DNA from: an uncultured Anaeromyxobacter sp.
Lineage (GTDB): Bacteria; Myxococcota; Myxococcia; Myxococcales; Anaeromyxobacteraceae
Reading direction: 5' to 3'
Assembly (NCBI GenBank): GCA_903904005.1
Contig: CAIVAR010000087.1
Span: 1-38,365 of the forward strand
Length of the DNA: 38,365 bases
Part shown: piece after piece, positions 17,242 through 28,111 of the stretch
How positions within the stretch are numbered: the stretch's first letter is position 1
Layout: every line of letters begins with the position of its first letter
Translations under genes and position numbers: made by a program
The notes under the pieces: generated by a model
The model's input: the letters and a program-made list of their open reading frames with translations, nothing else
Told to the model about the DNA's origin: nothing
The model's database searches: none

Positions 17242-18501
17242 TCAGTCCTCGCGCCAGTGGAGGAGCCGCCCCAGGTCTCCCTGGAGCGGGCCGGCGCGGT
17301 CGTCCATCGTGACCACCGCGTCGATGGTCTTCTCCACGCCCCCGGCACGGCCGGTGGCGCGGATGGTGAAGGTGCTCGACTTGTTTCCGAACGGGCTCCG
17401 GGTGTCGGTGTTCTGCGCCTGGAGGTACAGCTGCTGGACCTTGATGCCCAGCGCCTGGAGGACCGTGGCGAACTGCTGGACCGTGATGGTCATGAAGGGG
17501 AGCGGCCGGGCCAGGCGAAGGGCCATCTCCAGCTTCTGCGAGAAGAGCGGGTCGAGCAGCGGGACCTGGGGGACGCCGGGCGGGTCCGACATGAGCAGCG
17601 CGTTCACCAGGATCTGCTCCGGGTCGGTGGTGTTCACGTTGATGGTCGCGTTCACGTCCGGGTACACGGTGAGGTGGTCCCCGAACGCGCCCATGAAGGC
17701 GTCGCCGATCCCCGCCACCAGGTAGAGCTCGTCGATCGAGTCGAAGCGGGCGTTCTTGGCCCGGTACCGATCGTCGCCCCGGTCGTAGTACTGGTTCTCG
17801 TCGCCGAACCCGTTCTGGAACGGCGCCATGGGGTTGGCCCCGAGCACGCTCGTGGTGGGGTCCTCGTCCACCCAGTCGCGCAGCGCCGCCGCCACGTCCC
17901 GCCGGCCGAGCCGGTTCCCGAACTCGTCCTCCCGGTCGAAGAGCACGTCGTAGCCCGGGTCGCGAACCGCGAGAAGGAAGCGCTGCAGCTGCGGCGCGGC
18001 CACGGTGTTGAGACCCGCCAGCTGGGACACGTTCACCTTCCGCTCCTCGTCCACGATGGTGGCATGGAAGCCCTGGTCGGGCGAGGACCCGGCGCGCGGG
18101 CCGGTGCCGAGCAGCATCGCGATGACCGAGTCCTCGACCGGGATCGCGTCCCAGAGACGGAAGGAGAAGGAGCCCTGCGTCAGGGCGCCGAGACCGCCGG
18201 CCTGCTGCCCCCCCGCCTGGCCGCCGGCCTGCCCGGTGAGCCCGGCCAGCGCCTGCCCGGCCGCGCCGCCGGCCTGGTCGAGCCGCTGCTGGAAGTGGAG
18301 CACCAGCCGGGAGATCGCCACCGCCGCCTGGGCCTGCGCCGTGGCGCGGAGCTCGTCCCGGGCGTTGGCGGCGATCTGGAGCGACACCCGCGTGTCGTAG
18401 GCCAGCTCGGTGGCCAGCACGGTGACGATGGCCACCACCATGAGGACCAGGAGGAGGGCGGCTCCGCGCTCGCTGCGCGCCTTGGGGCGGAGGGTGGGCA
18501 T
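17242..18501 (-). CDS. gspK: Type II secretion minor pseudopilin GspK
   Basis: Tip pseudopilin, 419 residues. The prepilin signal is basic, followed by RGAALLLVLMVVAIVT (cleavage after Gly13). GspK normally lacks the Glu5 of other pilins, and here too the +5 residue is Leu. A large globular domain follows, with the GspK helical insertion, VNVSQLAGLN near the middle and the TINVNTTDPEQILVNAL motif. A Gly/Gln/Ala-rich run at about residues 82-110 (GQAGGQAGGQQAGG) interrupts the normal fold. With GspI and GspJ it should form the trimeric pseudopilus tip. Spacing is 1 bp from gspJ and 2 bp to gspL. Confidence 0.9.
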   Translation of the reverse strand: MPTLRPKARSERGAALLLVLMVVAIVTVLATELAYDTRVSLQIAANARDELRATAQAQAAVAISRLVLHFQQRLDQAGGAAGQALAGLTGQAGGQAGGQQAGGLGALTQGSFSFRLWDAIPVEDSVIAMLLGTGPRAGSSPDQGFHATIVDEERKVNVSQLAGLNTVAAPQLQRFLLAVRDPGYDVLFDREDEFGNRLGRRDVAAALRDWVDEDPTTSVLGANPMAPFQNGFGDENQYYDRGDDRYRAKNARFDSIDELYLVAGIGDAFMGAFGDHLTVYPDVNATINVNTTDPEQILVNALLMSDPPGVPQVPLLDPLFSQKLEMALRLARPLPFMTITVQQFATVLQALGIKVQQLYLQAQNTDTRSPFGNKSSTFTIRATGRAGGVEKTIDAVVTMDDRAGPLQGDLGRLLHWRED

Positions 18502-18502
18502 C

Positions 18503-19171
18503 CTAGAAGTCCATCGGCCGGATGATGGCGATCCGGGCCTGGGTCTCGAAGCTGCGGGTGGTCTTGCCGTCCGGCATGCGCAGGGTGAGCTTCAGCTTCA
18601 CGCGGGGAGGGAGCAGCGTCTTGTCGCCGGGCGCGGTGGACCAGTCCCGGGTCCACTCCTGCTTCTGCCAGTCCCAGTACTCCGCGTCGAAGGCCACCAC
18701 GTGGTGGAGGAGCAGCGACTTCGCGCCCCCGCGGTCGGGCTCGTCGTCGATCCGGATCTTCTCCCGTCGGAAGAGGCCGTTCTCCCCGGGGAACTCCGGG
18801 TCGGCGTCGACGGAGTACTCGACCACCGACTGGTCCGACTCCTTCGCGTCGCGGACCCCGCGCACGTGGGCCATGGTGGCGAAGAGCAGCGAGTCCCGGT
18901 CGCCGCCGTCGCGCCCCTTGAACAGGGTGGGGCGCTCGCGGAACCGCGCGCGATCGAAGTGCTCGGAGAGGAAGGCGGAGGAGAGCTCCCGCGACATCCT
19001 CCCCAGCGCGGAGCGGGCCCCGCTGATGCGCTCGTCCTGCTCCTCCACCGACTGCCGCGCCGCCGCGGAGCGGGAGAAGGCCCCCAGGGCCATGGCGCCG
19101 ATCACCGCGGTGATGGCCATCGCGATGAGCACCTCGACGAGGGTGAAGCCGCGTGGCCGCCCGGTCGTCAT
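18503..19171 (-). CDS. gspJ: Type II secretion minor pseudopilin GspJ
   Basis: 222 residues. The prepilin leader is GRPRGFTLVEVLIAMAI, with cleavage after Gly8 and Glu5 of the mature protein conserved. The C-terminal domain is beta-rich, with the strand pattern AFDAEYWDWQKQEW typical of GspJ, and ends in a strand RIAIIRPMDF. The ATG at 19171 overlaps the gspI stop (ATGA), and a longer frame upstream is only the gspI shadow. It partners with GspI and GspK at the pseudopilus tip. Confidence 0.9.
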   Translation of the reverse strand: MTTGRPRGFTLVEVLIAMAITAVIGAMALGAFSRSAAARQSVEEQDERISGARSALGRMSRELSSAFLSEHFDRARFRERPTLFKGRDGGDRDSLLFATMAHVRGVRDAKESDQSVVEYSVDADPEFPGENGLFRREKIRIDDEPDRGGAKSLLLHHVVAFDAEYWDWQKQEWTRDWSTAPGDKTLLPPRVKLKLTLRMPDGKTTRSFETQARIAIIRPMDF

Positions 19172-19908
19172 GGGGTGGCTCCGGTCGCGGGAGCGGTCTT
19201 CTTGGCGCCACCGGGATTGGTGGCGGGCGTGGGCGCGGTGGGGCGGATCCGGGCCGGCCCCGACACGTTGGCCGGGATGTCCGGGTCGTTCCCCCGCGCA
19301 CCGCCGGGGGCCTTGGGGTTGAGCACCACCCAGTAGGTGTCGAGCGAGAAGCCCTGGTCGGCCTTCCCGTCCTTCCAGGAGACGCGCAGCGAGACCTGGC
19401 GGACGCACTTCTTGAGCTCCTCGGCGAAGGCGTTGACCTGCCCCTGCATCACGCCCCCGAGCAGGCCTCCCGGCGCGCCCGACGCCGGCCCGCCCTTGCC
19501 GCCCGTCCCACCGGGGCTTCCCATGAGCTTGCCGAGCATCTCCTGCGCGCCCAGGTCCTCGCCCCCGCCCAGGAAAGCGCCCAGGATCCGCTCGGCCGTG
19601 AGCTCCGCGGTGGGCTTGCGGATCTCGAGCTTCCAGCGCATCCCCGGCTGCCCCTGGTCGGCGAAGCTCCCGTCCTCCGACTGGTCGAAGTCGGTGAAGC
19701 CGCTGTCGTCGTACTTCTCCGTGAGCTCCGCCATCTTCCCCCGGGCGAGCAGCGTGGCCACCGAGAGGTCCCGGGCGTAGACGTAGTTCCGCATGGCGCT
19801 GCCGGAGAGATCGGCGACCGCCATCAGCGACCCGGCCAGCACGGCCAGGGCCACCATCACCTCGAGGAGCGTGAAGCCCCCCCGGGCCCGGACGCGAACG
19901 GGGCTCAC
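19168..19908 (-). CDS. gspI: Type II secretion minor pseudopilin GspI, extended
   Basis: 246 residues, about twice the usual GspI (roughly 120). It starts GTG at 19908 overlapping the gspH stop; the leader GGFTLLEVMVALAVLAG is cleaved after the second Gly, with Glu5 kept. The N-terminal 100 residues follow GspI (SATLLARGKMAEL). Two additions stand out: a Gly-rich insertion at about 115-155 (SPGGTGGKGGPASGAPGG) and a Pro/Ala/Thr-rich tail of about 45 residues. The additions are in frame, so they are not a sign of decay, and both are low-complexity and probably disordered. Confidence 0.87.
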   Translation of the reverse strand: MSPVRVRARGGFTLLEVMVALAVLAGSLMAVADLSGSAMRNYVYARDLSVATLLARGKMAELTEKYDDSGFTDFDQSEDGSFADQGQPGMRWKLEIRKPTAELTAERILGAFLGGGEDLGAQEMLGKLMGSPGGTGGKGGPASGAPGGLLGGVMQGQVNAFAEELKKCVRQVSLRVSWKDGKADQGFSLDTYWVVLNPKAPGGARGNDPDIPANVSGPARIRPTAPTPATNPGGAKKTAPATGATP

Positions 19909-20543
19909 CGCGGCGCCTCCGGGATCCCGGTGACCACCCGTGCACGCCCGGTGAGGGGCTGGGTCATCACCGTGTAGGCGTTGGTGCCGTCGGACACCGG
20001 GATCTGGGCGCGGTCCGCCTGCCCCTGGGGATAGAAGTAGACGTAGGCCTTTCCCTTGGCCTGCGGGTCGCGCTGCCGGGGCGTCCAGACCTTCTCGAAG
20101 ATCGCGCTCCCCTTGAGCTTGCGCTTCTGGACCTGCCGGTCCTTGAACTCGGCGAACTTGGCCCGGGCCAGGAACTTCCGCTTCTCGGCGGTGGCCTCGT
20201 CGGAGAAGGAGCGGGCCAGCTCCCGCTCGTCGTCCTCGGCCATCCCGTCCTTGCCCATCACCGGCTGGCCGCGCCGGCCCCCGGCGGTCCCGGCGGTGCA
20301 CTCGGCCCACCACTCCCGGGCGTCGATGTCGACGACCAGCCGGCAGGTCTGGCGGCGCAGCGCGGCGGTGTCGAAGAGGTACCGGTAGGCGCCGGCGATC
20401 TCCCCGGCGGCCGACCGGGCGTTGGCCCCGGTGAGCGAGTTCACGGCGGGTGCAGCGGCCAGGGCCATGACCCCGATCACGGCCACCACGATGAGGACCT
20501 CGATGAGGGTGAACCCCCTCGGCTGGCGGCCGTCGCCCTTCAT
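19905..20543 (-). CDS. gspH: Type II secretion minor pseudopilin GspH
   Basis: 212 residues. The leader is PRGFTLIEVLIVVAVIG, with cleavage after Gly10. The early globular part has the GspH/FimT pattern (YLFDTAALRRQTCRLVVDIDAREWW). A highly charged Lys/Arg/Glu stretch at about 105-150 is inserted before the final strands. The stop overlaps the GTG of gspI by 4 bp. GspH links the GspG shaft to the tip complex. A FimT-like minor pilin is the alternative, but the operon context favours GspH. Confidence 0.88.
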   Translation of the reverse strand: MKGDGRQPRGFTLIEVLIVVAVIGVMALAAAPAVNSLTGANARSAAGEIAGAYRYLFDTAALRRQTCRLVVDIDAREWWAECTAGTAGGRRGQPVMGKDGMAEDDERELARSFSDEATAEKRKFLARAKFAEFKDRQVQKRKLKGSAIFEKVWTPRQRDPQAKGKAYVYFYPQGQADRAQIPVSDGTNAYTVMTQPLTGRARVVTGIPEAPR

Positions 20544-20562
20544 CGCTCCCCGGGGACACGCC

Positions 20563-20967
20563 TCAGGGGTTCACGATGTCGGCGTTGACGCCGTCGCCGC
20601 CGGCCTGCCCGTCGGCGCCGTAGGACTTGAGGTCGAACGACTCGGGGTGGACCTGGCCGGGGAAGAGGTAGACGTAGGAGTGGCCCCAGGGATCCTTGAG
20701 CTGCGGCTTGCACTTGCCGGCCGTCACCACCGCCTGCAGCCCCTCCTCGGTGGACGGGTAGCGTCCCTTGTCGATCTTGTAGAGGTCGAGGCAGTTCTCC
20801 AGCGTGTGCAGGTCGGTCTTGGCCTGCTTGACCTTGGCCTCGTCGAGCTGCCCCACCACGTTCACCGCCACGGCGGCGGCGATGATGCCGAGGATGGTGA
20901 TGACGACCAGGATCTCGATGAGGGTCATGCCGCGCGACGCGGCGCGGGCGCTTCGGGGTGCTTTCAC
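20563..20967 (-). CDS. gspG: Type II secretion major pseudopilin GspG
   Basis: Main shaft subunit of the pseudopilus, 134 residues. The leader ends SRG and the mature protein begins MTLIEILVVITILG, so position +1 is Met instead of the usual Phe, and Glu5 is present. DLYKIDKGRYPSTEEGLQAV and DPWGHSYVY are standard GspG. The C-terminal loop SYGADGQAGGDGVNADI is the calcium-binding loop that stabilises the shaft. The start is GTG at 20967, 2 bp after gspF; the frame extends further upstream as a shadow. Confidence 0.93.
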   Translation of the reverse strand: MKAPRSARAASRGMTLIEILVVITILGIIAAAVAVNVVGQLDEAKVKQAKTDLHTLENCLDLYKIDKGRYPSTEEGLQAVVTAGKCKPQLKDPWGHSYVYLFPGQVHPESFDLKSYGADGQAGGDGVNADIVNP

Positions 20968-20969
20968 GG

Positions 20970-22196
20970 TCAGCCTCCGGCGATGGTGTTGATCTGGAGA
21001 ATGGGCATCAGGATGGAGAAGACGATGAACGCCACGGCCACGCCCATCACCACGATCATGATGGGCTCGAGCAGCGAGGTGAGGGCGGCCACCTTGGTCT
21101 CGACCTGGCTGTCGTAGGCGTTGGCGACGTTGCCGAGCATCTCCTCCAGCTCGCCCGACTTCTCGCCGATCGCGATCATGTGGTACACCAATGGTGGAAA
21201 TTCGCCGGAACGCTTCAGCGGCGCGGCGATGCTCTCGCCCTCCTTGATGGACTCGCGGGCCTCCTCGATCACCGCGGCCAGCCGCGTGTTGCCCACGATG
21301 TTGCGGACGATGTCGAGGGCGGTGAGGAGCGGAACCCCGCTCTTCAGGAGGGTGGCCAGCGTGCGCGAGAAGCGGGCCACCGCCACCTGCCGGATCAGCG
21401 GTCCGAAGATGGGGGCGTCGAGCACCCAGACGTCCCAGCGGGCCCGCCCGCCCGGCGTCTTGAGCCAGCGGACGAGGGCGTAGATCCCCCCCGCGAGCAG
21501 GATCCCCATGGCCCACCAGTAGTCGTGCATGAAGGTGGCGAAGCCGATGAGGATGCGGGTGGTCCAGGGGAGCACCACCTTGGTGTCCTCGAAGACCTTG
21601 GTGATCTTGGGGATGACCACCGTGAAGAGGATGCCCATCACCGCGGCGCCGATGATCACCATGGCGGCCGGGTAGGTGAGGGTGCCGAGGATCTTGGAGC
21701 GCAGCCGGGCCTGGCTCTCGGTGAAGTCGGCCAGGCGGAAGAGCACCACGTCGAGGGCGCCCGACGACTCGCCGGCCCGGATCATGTTGACGTAGAGGTT
21801 GTTGAAGACCTTGGGGTGCTGCCCCAGCGCGTCGGCCAGCGAGGAGCCCTCGTTGACCCGCTGCTTCACCGCCGAGACCACCCGCTTGAGCCGCTCGTTG
21901 TCGACCTGCTCCACGAGCGCGGTCAGCGCGTCGACGAGCGGGATGCCGGCGTTCACCAGCACGGCCAGCTGCCGGGTGGCCACCGCCACGTCGTCGGCCT
22001 TGACCCGCCCGACCACCCAGCGCCGGACGCTCATCTCGGGGGAGGCCGCCTTGGCCGTCTTCTCGCCGGTGACCTCGGTGAGGTACAGCCCGTCGCGGCG
22101 CAGCAGGCCGCGCAGGGTCCTGGGCGAGTCGGCCTCCTTCAGCCCCTCGACGGCCTTCCCGCTCTGGTCGAGCGCCTTGTATGCGAAGACGGGCAT
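20970..22196 (-). CDS. gspF: Type II secretion inner-membrane platform protein GspF
   Basis: Polytopic core of the platform, 408 residues, normal length. It opens MPVFAYKALDQSGK as in GspF/PilC. Two homologous cytoplasmic helical domains (LAVLVNAGIPLVDAL and FSRTLATLLKSGVPLLTAL) are each followed by membrane segments near 170-195, 220-240 and 375-405. The motif GEKSGELEEML precedes the last one. It interacts with GspE and probably transmits ATPase-driven rotation or lift to the growing GspG filament. It lies 10 bp after gspE. Confidence 0.93.
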   Translation of the reverse strand: MPVFAYKALDQSGKAVEGLKEADSPRTLRGLLRRDGLYLTEVTGEKTAKAASPEMSVRRWVVGRVKADDVAVATRQLAVLVNAGIPLVDALTALVEQVDNERLKRVVSAVKQRVNEGSSLADALGQHPKVFNNLYVNMIRAGESSGALDVVLFRLADFTESQARLRSKILGTLTYPAAMVIIGAAVMGILFTVVIPKITKVFEDTKVVLPWTTRILIGFATFMHDYWWAMGILLAGGIYALVRWLKTPGGRARWDVWVLDAPIFGPLIRQVAVARFSRTLATLLKSGVPLLTALDIVRNIVGNTRLAAVIEEARESIKEGESIAAPLKRSGEFPPLVYHMIAIGEKSGELEEMLGNVANAYDSQVETKVAALTSLLEPIMIVVMGVAVAFIVFSILMPILQINTIAGG

Positions 22197-22206
22197 GGGG
22201 GGTGCG

Positions 22207-24000
<1,794 letters not shown>

Positions 24001-24006
24001 GGGGAG

Positions 24007-26976
24007 CTAACCGTCCGAGGCGGGGGGCGCGGTCGTCGGCGTGGCCGGTTCCTCGCCCGGGATGGGGCGCACGGGGAACTGGGTCGGCGGGAAGGTCCGA
24101 GGCTCCGGTCCCGCCGGCGGGGACGCCGGTGCGGTCGCGGGTGCGGGCAGGGGCACGGTCACCGGCTGCGGGACGGCCACGGGAGCGACCGCCGGCGCGG
24201 CCACGGGAGCGGGTGGCGGCGGCACCACGGGCGCCGCGGAACGCGGGGCCGGTGGGTCGGGCACGTAGCTCGGCGGCTTCATCGTCTTCTCGCCCACGCC
24301 ACCCGACCCGCCGTTCTCGATCTTGGCGTTCTCGGTCACCACCTGCTGGCGGACCCGGGTGAGCGGGCCGGGCCGGCTCGAGCTCTCGGCCAGCGTGTAG
24401 TCGGGCTTCTTGCCGTAGTAGAGCTCGTAGAGTTCCCGGTGCTCGCGCTGCTTGCGCTCCAGGATGCGCCGGAAGTCGGACTGATCCCGGATGATGTAGG
24501 GCGTGAGGAGGAGGAGCAGGTTCGTCTTCTTCTTCACGATGTTCGTGCTGCGGAAGGCCCAGCCCAGGATGGGGATGTCGCCGAGCAGCGGCACCTTGGA
24601 CACCGATGTCACGTTGCGGTCCTGCACCAGCCCGCCGATGACGATGGTGCTCTGGTCCTTCACCACGACCTTGGTCTTGACGCTGCGCTTGGCGGTGGTG
24701 GGGCCGAGGGTCGGGTTGTTGGCGACGATCTCCTCCTGCGACTCCTCGATGTCCATGCGGACCATGTCGCCCTCGTGGATCTGAGGCTTGATCTTCAGCT
24801 TGAGGTCGACGTTCTGCCGCTGGATGGGGGCGATGAGGCTCACCGCGTAGGGGCTGGCGAGAAGGCTGTTCGCGTTGCTCCCGGTGCCCGAGGTGCCGAT
24901 GCCGCCGGTGTTGAAGCCGGGGTTGTAGCCGGCCTGGAACGGAACGTTGTTGCCGACGATGATCTCCGACTCCTCGTTGTCCTGGGCGATGAGGTGCGGC
25001 GTCGACAGCACGTTCACGTCCGAGTTGGACTGGAGCGCCTGGATGACCACGCCCACGCTCGGGAAGGGGAAGATGTCCTTCAGCTCGGCGGAGACCGGGC
25101 CCACGAGGCCGGTGAGGAACCCGCCCAGCTGCAGCGCCGAGGTGGGGTTCAGCGAGTTGATCTTGCCGGGCTCGAGGCCGATGGGGATGAAGCCCTTGCC
25201 GTTGGCGGTGTTCACCGGGACGGCGAGGTGCATGCCCACCCCGATGTCGCTCGTGTTGTCGATGTCGACCTCCATGATCACCGCCTCCACGAAGACCTGG
25301 CGGCGCGGTCGGTCGAGCTTGTCGACGAGCCGCTGGACCACGGCGAAGTCGGAGGCGCTGGCGATGATCACGAGGGAGTTGGACGGCTTGTCGGCGGTGA
25401 CCTTGACGTCGCCGCTGAAGAGCTCGGCCGTGCCTCCGGAGGCCCGGGGAGCGGAGACGCCGGGGGGCGACGCCATGGCGGCCGCGGCGCCCGGGGGCGC
25501 GCCGCCCGACGTGCCGGTGCGACGGGAGCCGCTGGCCAGGTTCTGGAGGGTGTTGGAGAGGTCCTCGGCGTTGGCGTTCTTCAGGAAGATGACGTGGATC
25601 GAGCCCTCACCCGCGGTGGGCGTGTCGAGCTGACGGACGAGCTCGCCGATGCGCTGGAAGCTCTTCTCGTCGGAGATGACGATGATCTTGTTGGTGCGCT
25701 CGTCGGCGACGACCTTGCTGATGGAGATCTCGCCCGACTCGGCGCCGCCGCCGGCCGGCACCGCGCCCGGCGCCGCTCCCGGGGTGGCCACGCCGCCGAT
25801 GACCGGGCGGCGCGTGCTCTTCCCCGGCTGGCCGGGGACCTGGACGAAGATCTGGTTCACCTTGTCGGCCACGTCGCGCGCCGGCGCGTACTGGACCTGG
25901 ATGACGCGGACCAGGTCGTTGGAGCCGGGGCGGTCGAGAGCCTCGAGCAGCTTCTCGATGCGCCGGACGTTCAGCCCGATGTCGGTGACGAGGAGGATGT
26001 CGGGCGGGATGGTGGCGATGTCGGCGCCCTGCGGCGAGGTGAAGTTGCCGAGGACGGCGCGAAGCTGGTCGGGGTCGACGTAGCGGAGCCGGAAGAGCTT
26101 GGTGACCGGCTGCTCCATTGCCGGGATCTCGGCGTCATCGCTGAGCAGCGTGGGGATGGGCACCTTCTTCGCGTCGGCGATGCGGACGAGCTTCCAGTAC
26201 TTGCCCGTCTGGTACATGGCGATGCCGTTGGTGTTCAGCGCGGCGAGGAAGGCCGCGTAGGCCTCCTCGGCCGTGACCGGCGTCTTGGAGAGGAGGGTGA
26301 TCTTCCCGCGGACGACCTCCTCCGTGTAGGCGAAGTTCCGGCAGGTCCAGCGGCTGGCCTGCTCGAGCAGGTCGAGGATCTCGGCCTTGTTGAAGGCGAG
26401 GAGGAACTTGCCCTCCATCGGCTCGCAGGTGCCGGCCGAGCGGGCCGACCCGCCGGCCTGTCCTGGCTGCACGCTCTCGGCGCTCGCGGGGACGGGGATC
26501 GCCTGGCCCGGGGAGGCCGGGGGGCGCGAGGCCTGGGAAGCCGGCGCGGCGGCCGAGGCGGCCGCGGGGGCGCCGGGACGGGTGGCGGCCTGCCCGGCGG
26601 GAGCCGCGCGAGGCGATCCGGGCGGGGGCGGGGGAACGGCGACACGACCGGGAACCTGCGGCTGCGGGGTGGAACCGGAAGCGGCGCCGGTCGGGGCGTA
26701 CGCGGGGCCCGGTACGGCGGGGTCCGCCGGCATGGGGGTGGCGCCCGTTCCGGTGGTGTATCCCGCGCGAGACGGGCGAGGCGTCGCGTCGGAGGGGACG
26801 CCCGCCTTCATGTTGTAGGGGGGACGGCGCAGCCCGGCGCCCGGGGTGGCGGGGCTGGAGGGCGGCGGAGGGGTGGTGTCCGTCACCTCGGCCGGAACGT
26901 CTGGCACCCCGGTCCCGGGAGGCGCTTGCCCGGCGGCGAGCGCGGACACGAGAAGGGCGGCGAGCAGCGAGCGCAT
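24007..26976 (-). CDS. gspD: Type II secretion secretin GspD, with long low-complexity ends
   Basis: Outer-membrane secretin, 989 residues against a usual 650-750. A signal peptide (1-16) is followed by about 160 residues of Pro/Ala/Gly/Ser-rich sequence, then N0 (about 185-265), N1 (292-345), N2 and N3 (each ending in an RQLD or DKLD type helix), and the secretin barrel. The barrel ends with VPLLGDIPILGWAF and TNLLLLLTPYII. Another Pro/Ala tail of about 90 residues closes the protein. ATG at 26976 is preferred over an in-frame GTG 15 bp upstream, because that GTG forms part of the GAGG ribosome-binding site. The low-complexity N-terminus may reach toward the wall or hold GspC. Confidence 0.93.
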   Translation of the reverse strand: MRSLLAALLVSALAAGQAPPGTGVPDVPAEVTDTTPPPPSSPATPGAGLRRPPYNMKAGVPSDATPRPSRAGYTTGTGATPMPADPAVPGPAYAPTGAASGSTPQPQVPGRVAVPPPPPGSPRAAPAGQAATRPGAPAAASAAAPASQASRPPASPGQAIPVPASAESVQPGQAGGSARSAGTCEPMEGKFLLAFNKAEILDLLEQASRWTCRNFAYTEEVVRGKITLLSKTPVTAEEAYAAFLAALNTNGIAMYQTGKYWKLVRIADAKKVPIPTLLSDDAEIPAMEQPVTKLFRLRYVDPDQLRAVLGNFTSPQGADIATIPPDILLVTDIGLNVRRIEKLLEALDRPGSNDLVRVIQVQYAPARDVADKVNQIFVQVPGQPGKSTRRPVIGGVATPGAAPGAVPAGGGAESGEISISKVVADERTNKIIVISDEKSFQRIGELVRQLDTPTAGEGSIHVIFLKNANAEDLSNTLQNLASGSRRTGTSGGAPPGAAAAMASPPGVSAPRASGGTAELFSGDVKVTADKPSNSLVIIASASDFAVVQRLVDKLDRPRRQVFVEAVIMEVDIDNTSDIGVGMHLAVPVNTANGKGFIPIGLEPGKINSLNPTSALQLGGFLTGLVGPVSAELKDIFPFPSVGVVIQALQSNSDVNVLSTPHLIAQDNEESEIIVGNNVPFQAGYNPGFNTGGIGTSGTGSNANSLLASPYAVSLIAPIQRQNVDLKLKIKPQIHEGDMVRMDIEESQEEIVANNPTLGPTTAKRSVKTKVVVKDQSTIVIGGLVQDRNVTSVSKVPLLGDIPILGWAFRSTNIVKKKTNLLLLLTPYIIRDQSDFRRILERKQREHRELYELYYGKKPDYTLAESSSRPGPLTRVRQQVVTENAKIENGGSGGVGEKTMKPPSYVPDPPAPRSAAPVVPPPPAPVAAPAVAPVAVPQPVTVPLPAPATAPASPPAGPEPRTFPPTQFPVRPIPGEEPATPTTAPPASDG

Positions 26977-26994
26977 GTGTTCCCCTCGCACCGG

Positions 26995-27984
26995 CTACTG
27001 GCCGGTGACGTTGTACTCCTTGCGGATGGTCTGGCCGTTGCGTTCGAGGTCGATGGTGACGTGCCGGGCCTCGCGCAGCTTCTGGTAGATCTCGAGCGCC
27101 TTGTCGGGCGAGTTGATCTCGTAGCCGTTGATCTTCTGGACCACGTCGCCGTTCTCCACGCCGATGGCGGAGTAGAACGAGTTGGGCTGGATCGAGAAGA
27201 CCTTGAAGCCGTTGGCCACGCCGTTCTTGAAGCTCGGAACGATGCGCGCCTGGGTGGCCACCGAGTTCAGGTTCGAGAGCGTGCCGTCGAGGACCGTCTT
27301 CTTCACCTCGTACTTGTTGTCGGCGGTCTTGCGGACGCCGTCCGGCGGAACGCCTGCGGCGCCGGCGTCCCCATGCGGGGGCGGGACCGGGATCACGCCG
27401 ACGTTGGGCGCTGCGGCGACTGCGGTGCCCCCGCCGCCGGTGTCGAAGTCGATGAACTCCTTGCGCCCGTCGTGGCAGACGATGGCGACCACCCGGAAGG
27501 CGCGACCGGCGGGGTCCCGCTCGTCGCGGATCCGCTCCACCGACAGGAGGTCCGAGCCCATCACCGGCTCCCCGATCCCGAACGAGCGGGTCTGGCCGTT
27601 CGTCTTGTCGGTGATGACGGCGACGGAGGACCGGGGCTTCTCGGCGACGATCCCGGCGACGAGCTGGGCACGGAGCGAGGTGGCGACCGGGGGAGCCTGC
27701 ATGTCGGAGCAGGTCCTGGGCGGGGGCGGGGCCTCCGGCGCTGAACCGGCCACGACCACCGGCGGGGGCTTCTGGCCGATGAGCGGGTAGAGCTTGTCGA
27801 CGTCGAGGGCCGCGAAGGGCTGCGCGGCGGGCGCGGCGGGGCCGCCGCCCGTCTCCACCCGGGGTGTCGGGCGGATCGCGGCGCCGACGGCGGTGTTCAC
27901 CGTCTTGGCGAGCAGCCATGCCGCCGAGGCGAGCAGCACCAGGTTCGCAACCCAGGCGTATTTCTTGAGAAACAACTCGAGCAT
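26995..27984 (-). CDS. gspC: Type II secretion protein GspC (PDZ type)
   Basis: First gene of the operon, 329 residues. A short cytoplasmic tail and one membrane segment (about 11-32) lead to a Pro-rich linker, the HR domain (about 95-150, with SFGIGEPVMGSDLLSVERI) and a C-terminal PDZ domain (about 230-328, with VFSIQPNSFYSAIGVENGDVVQKINGYEI). GspC connects the platform to the N0 domain of GspD and helps select substrates. ATG at 27984 is chosen because the membrane segment follows directly and the sigma-54 promoter ends about 30 bp upstream; the frame extending further upstream would run through the promoter. Confidence 0.9.
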   Translation of the reverse strand: MLELFLKKYAWVANLVLLASAAWLLAKTVNTAVGAAIRPTPRVETGGGPAAPAAQPFAALDVDKLYPLIGQKPPPVVVAGSAPEAPPPPRTCSDMQAPPVATSLRAQLVAGIVAEKPRSSVAVITDKTNGQTRSFGIGEPVMGSDLLSVERIRDERDPAGRAFRVVAIVCHDGRKEFIDFDTGGGGTAVAAAPNVGVIPVPPPHGDAGAAGVPPDGVRKTADNKYEVKKTVLDGTLSNLNSVATQARIVPSFKNGVANGFKVFSIQPNSFYSAIGVENGDVVQKINGYEINSPDKALEIYQKLREARHVTIDLERNGQTIRKEYNVTGQ

Positions 27985-28002
27985 CGTCGGACAGTTACCC
28001 CC

Positions 28003-28029
28003 GCCTGGTCCTGAGCAATCGGCGTGCCA
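28003..28029 (-). promoter_or_regulatory. Sigma-54 promoter of the gsp operon
   Basis: On the minus strand TGGCACGCCGATTGCT (28029-28014) matches the -24/-12 consensus TGGCACG-N4-TTGCW at every defined core base. The predicted start is near 28003, about 19 nt before the gspC ATG. The spacing of GG and GC elements is correct. Confidence 0.85.
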
Positions 28030-28111
28030 CCATACCGCAGGACACAGCGGAGGCAAACACGGGAAACAACAAGGCTAATTTATTCGAACATCCCCGCGAT
28101 TCCCGTCGGGC

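Noticed and set aside
26977-26991. GTG at 26991 as gspD start
   Set aside because: This GTG overlaps the GAGG ribosome-binding site of the ATG at 26976, and the signal peptide starts at the ATG.
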